5,184 nt of DNA from DASQPA01 sp035644215 (GTDB lineage: Bacteria > Acidobacteriota > Thermoanaerobaculia > Multivoradales > UBA5704): contig DASQPA010000558.1 in assembly GCA_035644215.1 (NCBI GenBank), positions 1 through 5,184 of the forward strand, written 5' to 3'. Below, in pieces: positions 1 through 5,184 of the stretch; position 1 is the first letter of the stretch; each line of letters begins with the position of its first letter. Below the pieces are notes generated by a model that was given only the letters and a program-made list of their open reading frames with translations, ran no database searches and was not told the origin of the DNA. The translations under genes were made by a program, and so were the position numbers.

Positions 1-147
1 GGCGACGCCTCGCTGCCGGAGAAAATGCCCGAGCTGGTTGGCGCGCGCGTTGAGCTCGGCGTAGGTGATCTCCCGCTCGCCCTGGATCAGGGCCACGGCG
101 TCCGGCGTGCGCGCCGCCTGCGCCTCGAAGCGCCGGTGCAGGAGATC
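1..147 (-). other. Adenylation domain A-2, N-terminal start only (downstream module)
   Basis: The first ~50 residues of the next A domain (from about residue 1680), cut by the left edge. Visible are RRFEAQAARTPDAVALIQGE, the usual entry into the A domain, and motif A1 ITYAELNARANQL (1706-1718). A2, the P-loop and the specificity region lie outside, so its substrate is unknown. Its sequence is clearly unlike the same part of A-1 (WTYGELGRRAERL), whereas the C domains before them are nearly 80% identical. Confidence 0.9.
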
Positions 148-3100
148 CGACGCCAGAGGAGGTGACGTCGTGTTCCACTCCCGGATGAGCTGCTGCTCGA
201 CCGGGGAAAGCAGCGATACCTCGGCGACGCGGGCGTCCGGCGTCGCGAGCAGACCGGCCAGCAGGACCGCGAAGTGCCGGGTGAGGCGGTCGACGGTCGC
301 GGCGTCGAACAGGTCGGCGGCGTACTCGACCTGGCCGACCAGAGCGCCGTCCCGTTCCTCCAGGCTGAGCGTGAGATCGAACTTCGCCGTCGTCCCGACC
401 CCGCTCACCCGCCGCAGGCGCAGGTCCGCGATTTCCAGGTCCTCGAACGGAGCGTTCTGCAGCACGAGCATCGCCTGGAACAGGGGAGCATGGGCGAGGC
501 TCCTCTCCGGCGCCAGCTCCTCGACCAGCCGCTCGAACGGCAGGTCCTGGTGGGAGTGGGCGGCGAGCGCGGTCTCGCGCACCCGGCCGAGCAGCTCCCG
601 GAAGGGGGGCGCGCCGGTGAGGTCGGCGCGCAGCACCAGGGTGTTGACGAAGAACCCGATCAGCTCTTCGATCTCGCGGTGGGTACGCCCGGCGACCGGA
701 GCGCCCACCGCCAGGTCCTCCTGGTCGCTGTAGCGCGCCAGCAGGGTCTCGAAGCCGGCCAGGAGCACCATGAAGAGCGTCGCGCCCTCGCGCCGGGCGA
801 GCCTCCGGGCCTGCCGGGTGAGCCCGGCCGGCAGGCCCACGGGCCGCGTGGCGCCACGGAAGCTCTGCACCGCCGGACGGGGCCGGTCGGTGGGCAGCTC
901 CAGGAGCGGCGGCAGGCCCGCGAGCTCCGCCCGCCAGAAGGAAACTTCGCTCGCCAGGACCTCGCCCACGAGCCAGGAGCGCTGCCAGACCGCAAAGTCC
1001 GCATACTGCACCGGCAGCTCCGGCAGGGGCGACGGCCGGCCTGCGGAGAACGCCGCGTAGAGCGCCGCAAGCTCCCGCACCAGAATCCCCATCGACCAGC
1101 CGTCGCTCACGATGTGATGCACGGTCAGCAGGACGACGTGATCCCCCTCCGCCCCCTCCGCGAGCAGCAGCAGCCGGCCGCGCAGCAGTGGACCACCGTG
1201 GAGAGCGCCGAGATCGAACGGCCGGCCGGCCTCTTCCCCGGTCAGGGCCTGTGCCCGGGCCGCGCGCTCCGCCGCCGCCAGACCCGACAGATCGACCACC
1301 GGCAGAGCGAAGGGCGCCGGCGCTTGGATCACCTGCGTCGGCGCGCCCTCGCGAGCGACGAAGACCGTCCGCAACGCCTCGTGCCGGCGCACGATCTCGC
1401 CCAGGCTGAGCGCCAGCACCGGGACTGCCAGCGGCCCGTCGACGCGCAGCGCCGCCGGGATGTTGTAGAACGGGCTGCCCGGTTCCAACTGATCGAGGAA
1501 CCAGAGGCGCTGCTGGGCAAACGACAGGGGGAGCGGCCCCTGCCGCAGGGCCGGAGCCAGGGGGGCGAGGGGTGGAGCGAGCCCGCCCCCGCCGGCCCGG
1601 AGCGCCGCTTCGACCCGCGCCGCGAAGTCCGCCAGCGCCGGGGCGGCGAAGAGCTCGCGCACCGGCAGCTCGACGCCGAAGGCGCGGCGCAGGCGCGACG
1701 TCACCCGGGTCGCCAGCAGCGAGTGTCCGCCGAGGTCGAAGAAGTGGTCGTTCACCCCCACCCGTTCGACGCCCAGCACCGCGGCCCAGATCCCGGCGAG
1801 GACCTCTTCGATCGGCGTCCGCGGCGCCAGATAGCTCTCCGCCGCGCGTTGCCACTCCGGTGCCGGCAGGGCTCTCCGGTCGACCTTGCCGTTGGCGGTC
1901 AGGGGCAACGCCCTAAGCGTCACGAAGGCGGCGGGCACCATGTACTCCGGCAGCCGTTCGTGGAGCGACCGGCGCAGCGCCTCGGCCGTCCCGTCGCCGA
2001 CCACGTAGGCGACCAGCCGCGGCTCGCCGGCGGCATCCGCCCGCGCCACCACGACCGCCTCGCGGACCCCGGGCAGCGCCGCCAGAGCCGCCTCGATCTC
2101 CCCCGGCTCGACGCGGAAACCGCGCAGCTTCACCTGCTGGTCGACCCGGCCGAAGAACTCGAGGCGACCGTCCGCCCGAAAGCGCACCCGGTCGCCGGTC
2201 CGGTAGAGCCGTCCCCCCGGCACCCCCGCGAAGGGATCGGGGAGGAAACTCTCCGCCGTCAGGGCCGGCCGGCCCAGGTAGCCGCGCGCCAGGCCCAGGC
2301 CGCCCGCGTAGAGCTCGCCCCACGCTCCCAGAGGCACGGGTTCGAGGTGCCTGTCCAGCACGCAGATCCGGGCGTTGGCGATCGGCCGGCCGATCGGCAC
2401 GCTCTCCCCTACCTGGCGGTGATCGCTCAGCCGATGGCAACAGGTGAAGGTGGTCCCCTCGGTGGGGCCGTAGCCGTCGATCAGCGTCAGCCCCGGGTGG
2501 GCCGCGAGAGCCCGGCGGGCGTGCTCCGGCGAAACCACGTCGCCGCCGGCCAGCAGCTGGGTCAGCGGCCGCAGGCCCTCCAGCCGGCCGTCCACCATCT
2601 CGTGGAACAGCCCGGCGGTGAGCCAGGCCGAGGTCACGCCATGGCTCTCGACCACCCGCGCCAGGTCGTCCAACGAGCCGATCCGGTCCGGGAACAGCAC
2701 CAGCCGGCCGCCGTTCAAGAGCGGCGCCCAGATCTCCAGGGTCGAGGCGTCGAAGGAGACCGGCGCATAGTGCAGCCAGGTCTGCTCGGGCCCCATCTCC
2801 GCGTAGTCGGCGCCGCGCACCAGCCGGACCACGTTCTGGTGGGTGACCGCCACCCCTTTCGGCAGGCCGGTCGAGCCCGAGGTGTACATCACGTAGGCCA
2901 GCGACTCGGCCGGGACCTCCGGCAAGGCGACCGCCGGCGCCTCGCCGTCCAGGGAGACGACCCGGACCTCCGCGGGCAGCGCGAGCGCGGGTGCGGACGG
3001 CGACGCCACGAGCCGGGAGGCTCCGGCGTCCTTCAGCATCCAGGCCAGGCGCTCCGGCGGAGAGCTGGGGTCGAGGGGCAGGTAGGCGCCACCCGCCGCC

Positions 3101-5184
3101 AGGATGCCCAGAAGGGCGGCGATCAGATCCGGCGAGCGCGGGGTGAGCACCGCCACCCGTTCCTCCGGCCGCAGCCCCGCGGCCACCAGCCGGTGGGCGA
3201 GCCGCTCCGCCCGCCGCCCCAGCTCGCCATAGGTCCACCTCTCCTCGCCCTGCTCGACCGCCACGGCCGCCGGCCGCAGCGCCACCTGCTCGGCGAACAG
3301 GCCGTACACCGTCGCCTCGCGCGGGAAGGAGGTTTCGGTATCGCTCCATTCCATCAGCAGCTGCTGACGCTCGGCGCCGCCGAGGAGCGGCAGCTCCGCG
3401 ATCGACCTCTCCGGCGCCGCCAGGGCCGCGGTCAGCAGCCGCTCGTACTGGCGGAGCAGGCGGTCGAGGGTCGCGGTGTCGAATAGATCGGTCGTATATT
3501 CCAGAAAACCGCTCCACTCGCCGTCGTGCTCCGCCAGGCTCAGCGTGAGATCGAACTTCGCCGTCGTCGGGGCTCCGCTCACCGGCCGCAGGCACAGGTC
3601 CGCGATCTCCAGGCTGCGGGAGGGAGCGTTCTGGAGAACGAGCATCACCTGGAACAGGGGGGTATGGGCGAGGCTCCTCTCCGGTGTCAGCTCCTGGACC
3701 AGCCGTTCAAACGGCACGTCCTGGTGCGTATGGGCGGCGAGCGCGGTCTCGCGCACCCGGCCCAGGAGCTCGCGGAACGCGGGTGCGCCGCTCAGATCGC
3801 CGCGCAGCACCAGGGTGTTGACGAAGAACCCGATCAGCTCCTCGATCTCGCGGTGGGTGCGCCCGGCAACCGGTGTGCCCACCGCGAAATCCTCCTGACC
3901 GCTGTAGCGTCCCAGAAGGACCTGGAATCCCGCCAGGAGGACCATGAAGAGCGTCGCGCCCTCGCGCCGGCTTGAGGCCTGGACCTGGCGAGTGAGCTCG
4001 GCCGGCAGCCGCACGGGCCGCGCCGCGCCACGGAAGCTCTGGAGCGCCGGACGCGGCCGGTCGGCAGGCAGCTCCAGGCGGGGCGGCAGGCCCGCCAGCT
4101 GCCGGCGCCAGAAGGCGATCTCGCCGGCCAGGACCTCGCCCGTGAGCCAGGAGCGCTGCCACAGCGCGAAATCCGCGTACTGCACCGGCAGCTCCGGCAG
4201 CGGCGAGGGCCGGCCCTGGGCGAAGGCCGGGTAGAGAGCCGTCAGCTCCTCGACCAGGATTCCCAGCGACCAGCCGTCGCTCACGATGTGATGCACGGTG
4301 AGCAAGGCGACGTGGTCGGCCGCGGCCAGCCGCAGCAGGAGGACGCGCAGCAGCGAGCCACCGGGATCGTTGAGGTCGAACGGCCGGTCGGCCTCCTCCC
4401 CGGTCAGGCGCCGTGCCAGAGCCTCGCGCTCTGCCGCCTCCAGCCCTGACAGGTCGACCACCGGCAGCCGGCAGGAAGCCGCCGGCCGGATCACCTGCAC
4501 CGGCGAGCCTTCGAGCGCGGCAAAGACCGTGCGCAGCGCCTCGTGCCGGCGCACGATCTCGCCCAGGCTGAGCGCCAGCACCGGGGAGCGCAAGGGTCCC
4601 TCGATGCGCAACGCCGCGGCGACGTTGTAGAGCGGGCTGCCCGGTTCGAGCCGATCGAGGAACCACAGGCGCTGCTGGGCAAACGACAGCGGCAGAGGTC
4701 CCTCCCGCAGGGCAGGAGCCCGCGGGATCAGGGGCGGCGCCAGCCGGCCCGCGCCGGCCGAGAGCGCGGTCTCGACGCGGGTGGCGAGATCCGCCAGGAT
4801 CGGGGCGGCGAAGAGCTCGCGCAGCGGCATCTCGATCCCGCAGGCGCCACGCAGGCGCGACATCACCCGGGTGGCGAGGAGCGAGTGCCCGCCGAGGGCG
4901 AAGAAGTGGTCGTTGGCCCCCACCATTTCGACGCCCAGCACCTCGGCCCAGATTCCGGCGAGGACCTCTTCGACCGGCGTCCGCGGCGCCCGATAGACCT
5001 CTTCCACCGGTTGCCACTCCGGCGCCGGCAGGGCCTTCCTGTTCACCTTGCCGTTCGGCGTCAAGGGCAGCTGGGCGAGCGAGACGAAGGCGGCAGGCAC
5101 CATGTAGTCCGGCAGCCGCCCGCGCAGCGACCGGCGCAGCGCCTCGGCGGTGGCGTCGCCGACCACGTAGGCGACCAGCCGCAG
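1..5184 (-). CDS. Non-ribosomal peptide synthetase, internal fragment (both ends outside window)
   Basis: A multimodular NRPS that assembles a peptide on carrier-protein thioesters in the cytoplasm. One minus-strand frame is open across all 1728 codons, and I translated it line by line without meeting a stop or a frame change. Domain order is A(C-terminal end)-PCP-C-A-PCP-C-A(N-terminal start), so the fragment holds one complete C-A-PCP elongation module and parts of the modules on either side. All core motifs are intact: two LGGHS carrier sites, two HHIVSDG condensation sites, and A-domain motifs A1-A8 and A10. Neither a start nor a stop codon is in the window, so the in-frame Met codons (such as residues 28, 88 and 108) are internal. 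Codons end overwhelmingly in G or C; rare exceptions are CTA at residue 567 and TCA at 246, 404 and 1674. The NRPS identity is certain. The peptide product and gene name are unknown. Confidence 0.97.
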   Translation of the reverse strand, partial: MRLVAYVVGDATAEALRRSLRGRLPDYMVPAAFVSLAQLPLTPNGKVNRKALPAPEWQPVEEVYRAPRTPVEEVLAGIWAEVLGVEMVGANDHFFALGGHSLLATRVMSRLRGACGIEMPLRELFAAPILADLATRVETALSAGAGRLAPPLIPRAPALREGPLPLSFAQQRLWFLDRLEPGSPLYNVAAALRIEGPLRSPVLALSLGEIVRRHEALRTVFAALEGSPVQVIRPAASCRLPVVDLSGLEAAEREALARRLTGEEADRPFDLNDPGGSLLRVLLLRLAAADHVALLTVHHIVSDGWSLGILVEELTALYPAFAQGRPSPLPELPVQYADFALWQRSWLTGEVLAGEIAFWRRQLAGLPPRLELPADRPRPALQSFRGAARPVRLPAELTRQVQASSRREGATLFMVLLAGFQVLLGRYSGQEDFAVGTPVAGRTHREIEELIGFFVNTLVLRGDLSGAPAFRELLGRVRETALAAHTHQDVPFERLVQELTPERSLAHTPLFQVMLVLQNAPSRSLEIADLCLRPVSGAPTTAKFDLTLSLAEHDGEWSGFLEYTTDLFDTATLDRLLRQYERLLTAALAAPERSIAELPLLGGAERQQLLMEWSDTETSFPREATVYGLFAEQVALRPAAVAVEQGEERWTYGELGRRAERLAHRLVAAGLRPEERVAVLTPRSPDLIAALLGILAAGGAYLPLDPSSPPERLAWMLKDAGASRLVASPSAPALALPAEVRVVSLDGEAPAVALPEVPAESLAYVMYTSGSTGLPKGVAVTHQNVVRLVRGADYAEMGPEQTWLHYAPVSFDASTLEIWAPLLNGGRLVLFPDRIGSLDDLARVVESHGVTSAWLTAGLFHEMVDGRLEGLRPLTQLLAGGDVVSPEHARRALAAHPGLTLIDGYGPTEGTTFTCCHRLSDHRQVGESVPIGRPIANARICVLDRHLEPVPLGAWGELYAGGLGLARGYLGRPALTAESFLPDPFAGVPGGRLYRTGDRVRFRADGRLEFFGRVDQQVKLRGFRVEPGEIEAALAALPGVREAVVVARADAAGEPRLVAYVVGDGTAEALRRSLHERLPEYMVPAAFVTLRALPLTANGKVDRRALPAPEWQRAAESYLAPRTPIEEVLAGIWAAVLGVERVGVNDHFFDLGGHSLLATRVTSRLRRAFGVELPVRELFAAPALADFAARVEAALRAGGGGLAPPLAPLAPALRQGPLPLSFAQQRLWFLDQLEPGSPFYNIPAALRVDGPLAVPVLALSLGEIVRRHEALRTVFVAREGAPTQVIQAPAPFALPVVDLSGLAAAERAARAQALTGEEAGRPFDLGALHGGPLLRGRLLLLAEGAEGDHVVLLTVHHIVSDGWSMGILVRELAALYAAFSAGRPSPLPELPVQYADFAVWQRSWLVGEVLASEVSFWRAELAGLPPLLELPTDRPRPAVQSFRGATRPVGLPAGLTRQARRLARREGATLFMVLLAGFETLLARYSDQEDLAVGAPVAGRTHREIEELIGFFVNTLVLRADLTGAPPFRELLGRVRETALAAHSHQDLPFERLVEELAPERSLAHAPLFQAMLVLQNAPFEDLEIADLRLRRVSGVGTTAKFDLTLSLEERDGALVGQVEYAADLFDAATVDRLTRHFAVLLAGLLATPDARVAEVSLLSPVEQQLIREWNTTSPPLASDLLHRRFEAQAARTPDAVALIQGEREITYAELNARANQLGHFLRQRGVA
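235..1536 (-). other. Condensation domain C-2, probable LCL type
   Basis: Transfers the chain ending in the PCP-2 residue onto the amino acid of the next module, whose A domain begins at the left edge. Residues ~1217-1650. Motifs: C1 SFAQQRLWFLDQL; C2 RRHEALRTVF; C3 HHIVSDGWS with His1356-His1357, Asp1361 and Gly1362 (bases 1099-1119); C4 YADFAVWQRSW; C5 IGFFVNTLVLR; C6 HQDLPFERLV; C7 RSLAHAPLFQAM. It is four residues longer than C-1, with the insertions between C2 and C3. Active-site residues are all present. LCL type is inferred from the absence of an upstream epimerase and from closeness to C-1. Confidence 0.95.
1621..1827 (-). other. Peptidyl carrier protein domain PCP-2
   Basis: Carrier domain of the complete module (roughly residues 1120-1188), which should hold the valine activated by A-1. 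It starts with PRTPIEEVLAGIW. The attachment motif is NDHFFDLGGHSLLATRV, with the phosphopantetheinylated serine at residue 1155 (bases 1720-1722). It ends in VRELFAAPALADFA. It is closely similar to PCP-1, with the two attachment serines exactly 1054 codons apart. A Gly/Pro/Ala-rich linker of about 28 residues leads into C-2. C-2 follows directly, with no epimerase between, so the tethered residue should stay in the L form. Confidence 0.95.
1870..3312 (-). other. Adenylation domain A-1, complete, predicted to activate L-valine
   Basis: Uses ATP to make an aminoacyl-AMP and loads the amino acid onto PCP-2. Residues ~625-1105, normal length. Motifs: A1 WTYGEL (650-655); A2 AAGGAYLPLDP (696-706); A3 P-loop TSGSTGLPKG (768-777; bases 2857-2883 through Lys776); A4 FDASTLEIW (811-819); A5 GYGPTE (904-909); A6 GELYAGGLGLARGYLG (956-971); A7 YRTGDRVR (994-1001); A8 GRVDQQVKLRGFRVEPGEIE (1012-1031); A10 NGKVDR with Lys1100. 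Aligning by eye to GrsA phenylalanine-activating domain gives pocket residues D812, A813, L816, W854, L878, G880, G904, T912, F913 and K1100. The code DALWLGGTFK is close to the classical valine code DAFWIGGTFK. Catalytic motifs are intact, so it should be active. Valine is likely; isoleucine or leucine are the main alternatives. Confidence 0.95.
2446..2751 (-). other. Substrate-specificity pocket of A-1 (A4-A5 region), valine-like
   Basis: The stretch from the A4 motif (Asp812, bases 2749-2751) to four residues past the end of A5 (Phe913, bases 2446-2448) holds nine of the ten specificity residues. Asp812 is the conserved residue that binds the alpha-amino group. Trp854 falls within SAWLTAGLF, Leu878/Gly880 within LLAGGD, and Gly904 just before YGPTE. 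The final residues Gly-Gly-Thr-Phe match the branched-chain aliphatic (valine) pocket. The alignment is by eye and the reference code is from memory; no predictor was run. Confidence 0.75.
3406..4698 (-). other. Condensation domain C-1, probable LCL type
   Basis: Forms the peptide bond between the chain on PCP-1 and the amino acid on PCP-2. Residues ~163-593, normal length. Motifs in order: C1 SFAQQRLWFLDRL (167-179); C2 RRHEALRTVF (212-221); C3 HHIVSDGWS with the second His (299) and Asp303 of the HHxxxDG active site (bases 4273-4293); C4 YADFALWQRSW (336-346); C5 IGFFVNTLVLR (451-461); C6 HQDVPFERLV (487-496); C7 RSLAHTPLFQVM (503-514). No epimerase domain lies before it and the motifs look like those of C domains joining two L-residues, so LCL is my inference; a tree is needed to exclude a dual type. 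It is about 78% identical to C-2. Confidence 0.95.
3409..5181 (-). repeat. Internal module repeat, copy 1 (A C-terminal end + PCP-1 + C-1)
   Basis: First translated copy of a direct repeat within the gene (residues 2-592), equivalent to residues 1056-1650. By hand count it is about 78% identical in protein to copy 2. Exact nucleotide matches include 4537-4585 (49 bases, matching 1375-1423), 3801-3840 (40 bases, matching 627-666), 4267-4299 (33 bases, matching 1093-1125) and 3941-3970 (30 bases, matching 767-796). The offset is 3162 bases before the region between C2 and C3 and 3174 after it, because copy 2 has four extra codons there. Confidence 0.9.
4783..4989 (-). other. Peptidyl carrier protein domain PCP-1
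   Basis: A thiolation domain of about 70 residues (roughly residues 66-134) that carries the amino acid or growing peptide as a thioester on 4'-phosphopantetheine. It begins with the typical PRTPVEEVLAGIW helix. The attachment motif is NDHFFALGGHSLLATRV, with the phosphopantetheinylated serine at residue 101 (bases 4882-4884). It ends with LRELFAAPILADLA, the usual last helix. The position before LGG is Ala, where PCP-2 has Asp; this is common in the family and should not affect function. It sits between the upstream A domain and C-1, and a ~28-residue Pro/Ala/Arg-rich linker leads into C-1. Confidence 0.95.
5023..5184 (-). other. Adenylation domain, C-terminal end only (upstream module)
   Basis: This is the last ~54 residues of an A domain whose body lies beyond the right edge. 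The visible part starts in the small C-terminal subdomain with LRLVAYVVGD. It then carries motif A9 (LPDYMVP, residues 24-30) and motif A10 (LPLTPNGKVNRKALP). Lys46 (bases 5047-5049) is the A10 lysine that contacts the carboxylate and adenylate during activation. The usual Asp after NGKV is Asn here, a mild variation. All specificity residues except this lysine lie outside the window, so the substrate cannot be predicted. Confidence 0.93.

Larger units (their letters stand above)
235..2019 (-). repeat. Internal module repeat, copy 2 (A-1 C-terminal end + PCP-2 + C-2)
   Basis: Second copy of the direct repeat (residues 1056-1650), 12 bases longer than copy 1. The match begins at least at PRLVAYVVGD; the true start cannot be seen because copy 1 runs off the right edge. 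It ends near the end of C-2: the next ~96 residues, covering the C-A linker and the start of the A domain, show only about 39% identity to their counterpart. Confidence 0.9.

Noticed and set aside
65..733. Plus-strand open frame of 222 codons, with a similar one at 3476-3898
   Set aside because: The two look alike, which could suggest a conserved gene family. However, they are antisense to the equivalent ends of C-2 and C-1, and the resemblance follows from the module repeat.
274..3486. Plus-strand open frame of 1070 codons
   Set aside because: It runs exactly antisense to the NRPS codons, base for base in codon register. Stops there would need TTA, CTA or TCA codons in the NRPS, which are very rare in this GC-rich gene; its stop at 3484-3486 is simply the CTA of Leu567. 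Its translation is rich in Arg, Gln, Pro and Gly with no recognisable domain.
3481..3520. Slightly AT-richer patch with a CTA leucine codon
   Set aside because: It lies inside the end of C-1 in an unbroken frame that encodes conserved sequence (EYTTDLFD). It is too short to suggest an insertion or a regulatory site.
1913..3595. Minus-strand open frame of 560 codons
   Set aside because: It overlaps the A-1 domain in a different minus frame. The translation is a Gly/Arg/Ala/Pro-rich shadow without motifs, whereas the frame used here gives every A-domain motif.
4882..4899. PCP-1 has Ala before LGGHS where PCP-2 has Asp (FFALGGHS versus FFDLGGHS)
   Set aside because: This position varies widely among functional carrier proteins. 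The serine, the two glycines and the flanking residues are intact, so there is no sign of an inactive carrier.
3707..5017. Minus-strand open frame of 436 codons
   Set aside because: Another out-of-frame shadow, over PCP-1 and C-1. It is low in complexity and Arg/Gly/Ala-rich, and lies opposite intact PCP and C motifs in the true frame.

Overview
The whole window lies inside one very large gene read on the minus strand: a multimodular non-ribosomal peptide synthetase (NRPS). A single minus-strand frame (codons on + triplets 1-3, 4-6 and so on) is open from base 5184 to base 1, giving 1728 codons with no stop and no visible frameshift. Neither the start nor the stop codon is in the window, so the gene extends past both edges. 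Residue numbers below count from base 5184 downward, so residue n occupies + bases 5185-3n to 5187-3n.

Layout in the direction of translation (right to left): C-terminal end of an adenylation (A) domain (5023-5184); carrier protein PCP-1 (4783-4989); condensation domain C-1 (3406-4698); one complete A domain (1870-3312); PCP-2 (1621-1827); condensation domain C-2 (235-1536); and the first ~50 residues of the next A domain (1-147). This is A(end)-T-C-A-T-C-A(start): one complete C-A-T elongation module flanked by parts of two others. No epimerase, methyltransferase, cyclase, ketosynthase, reductase or thioesterase domain is present here.

How it works: each A domain activates an amino acid as its aminoacyl-AMP and loads it onto the phosphopantetheine arm of the PCP that follows it. 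Each C domain joins the upstream peptidyl-PCP to the downstream aminoacyl-PCP. The complete A domain has a specificity code that I read as D-A-L-W-L-G-G-T-F-K, close to the classical valine code, so the segment is predicted to build ...X-(L-Val)-Y... X cannot be read because its specificity region lies outside the window. Y cannot be read because only the start of its A domain is present.

The most notable structure is an internal repeat of about 1.78 kb (A C-terminal end + PCP + C), spaced about 3.16-3.17 kb apart. It is about 78% identical in protein by hand count and has exact nucleotide runs of 30-49 bases. Similarity falls sharply at the C-to-A junction.

The organism is a high-GC bacterium with strongly G/C-ending codons. 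The C-domain style (for example RSLAHTPLFQ) recalls NRPSs of myxobacteria and Acidobacteriota, but this is only an impression. There is no intergenic DNA, and I found no RNA gene, mobile element, CRISPR array, promoter or terminator.
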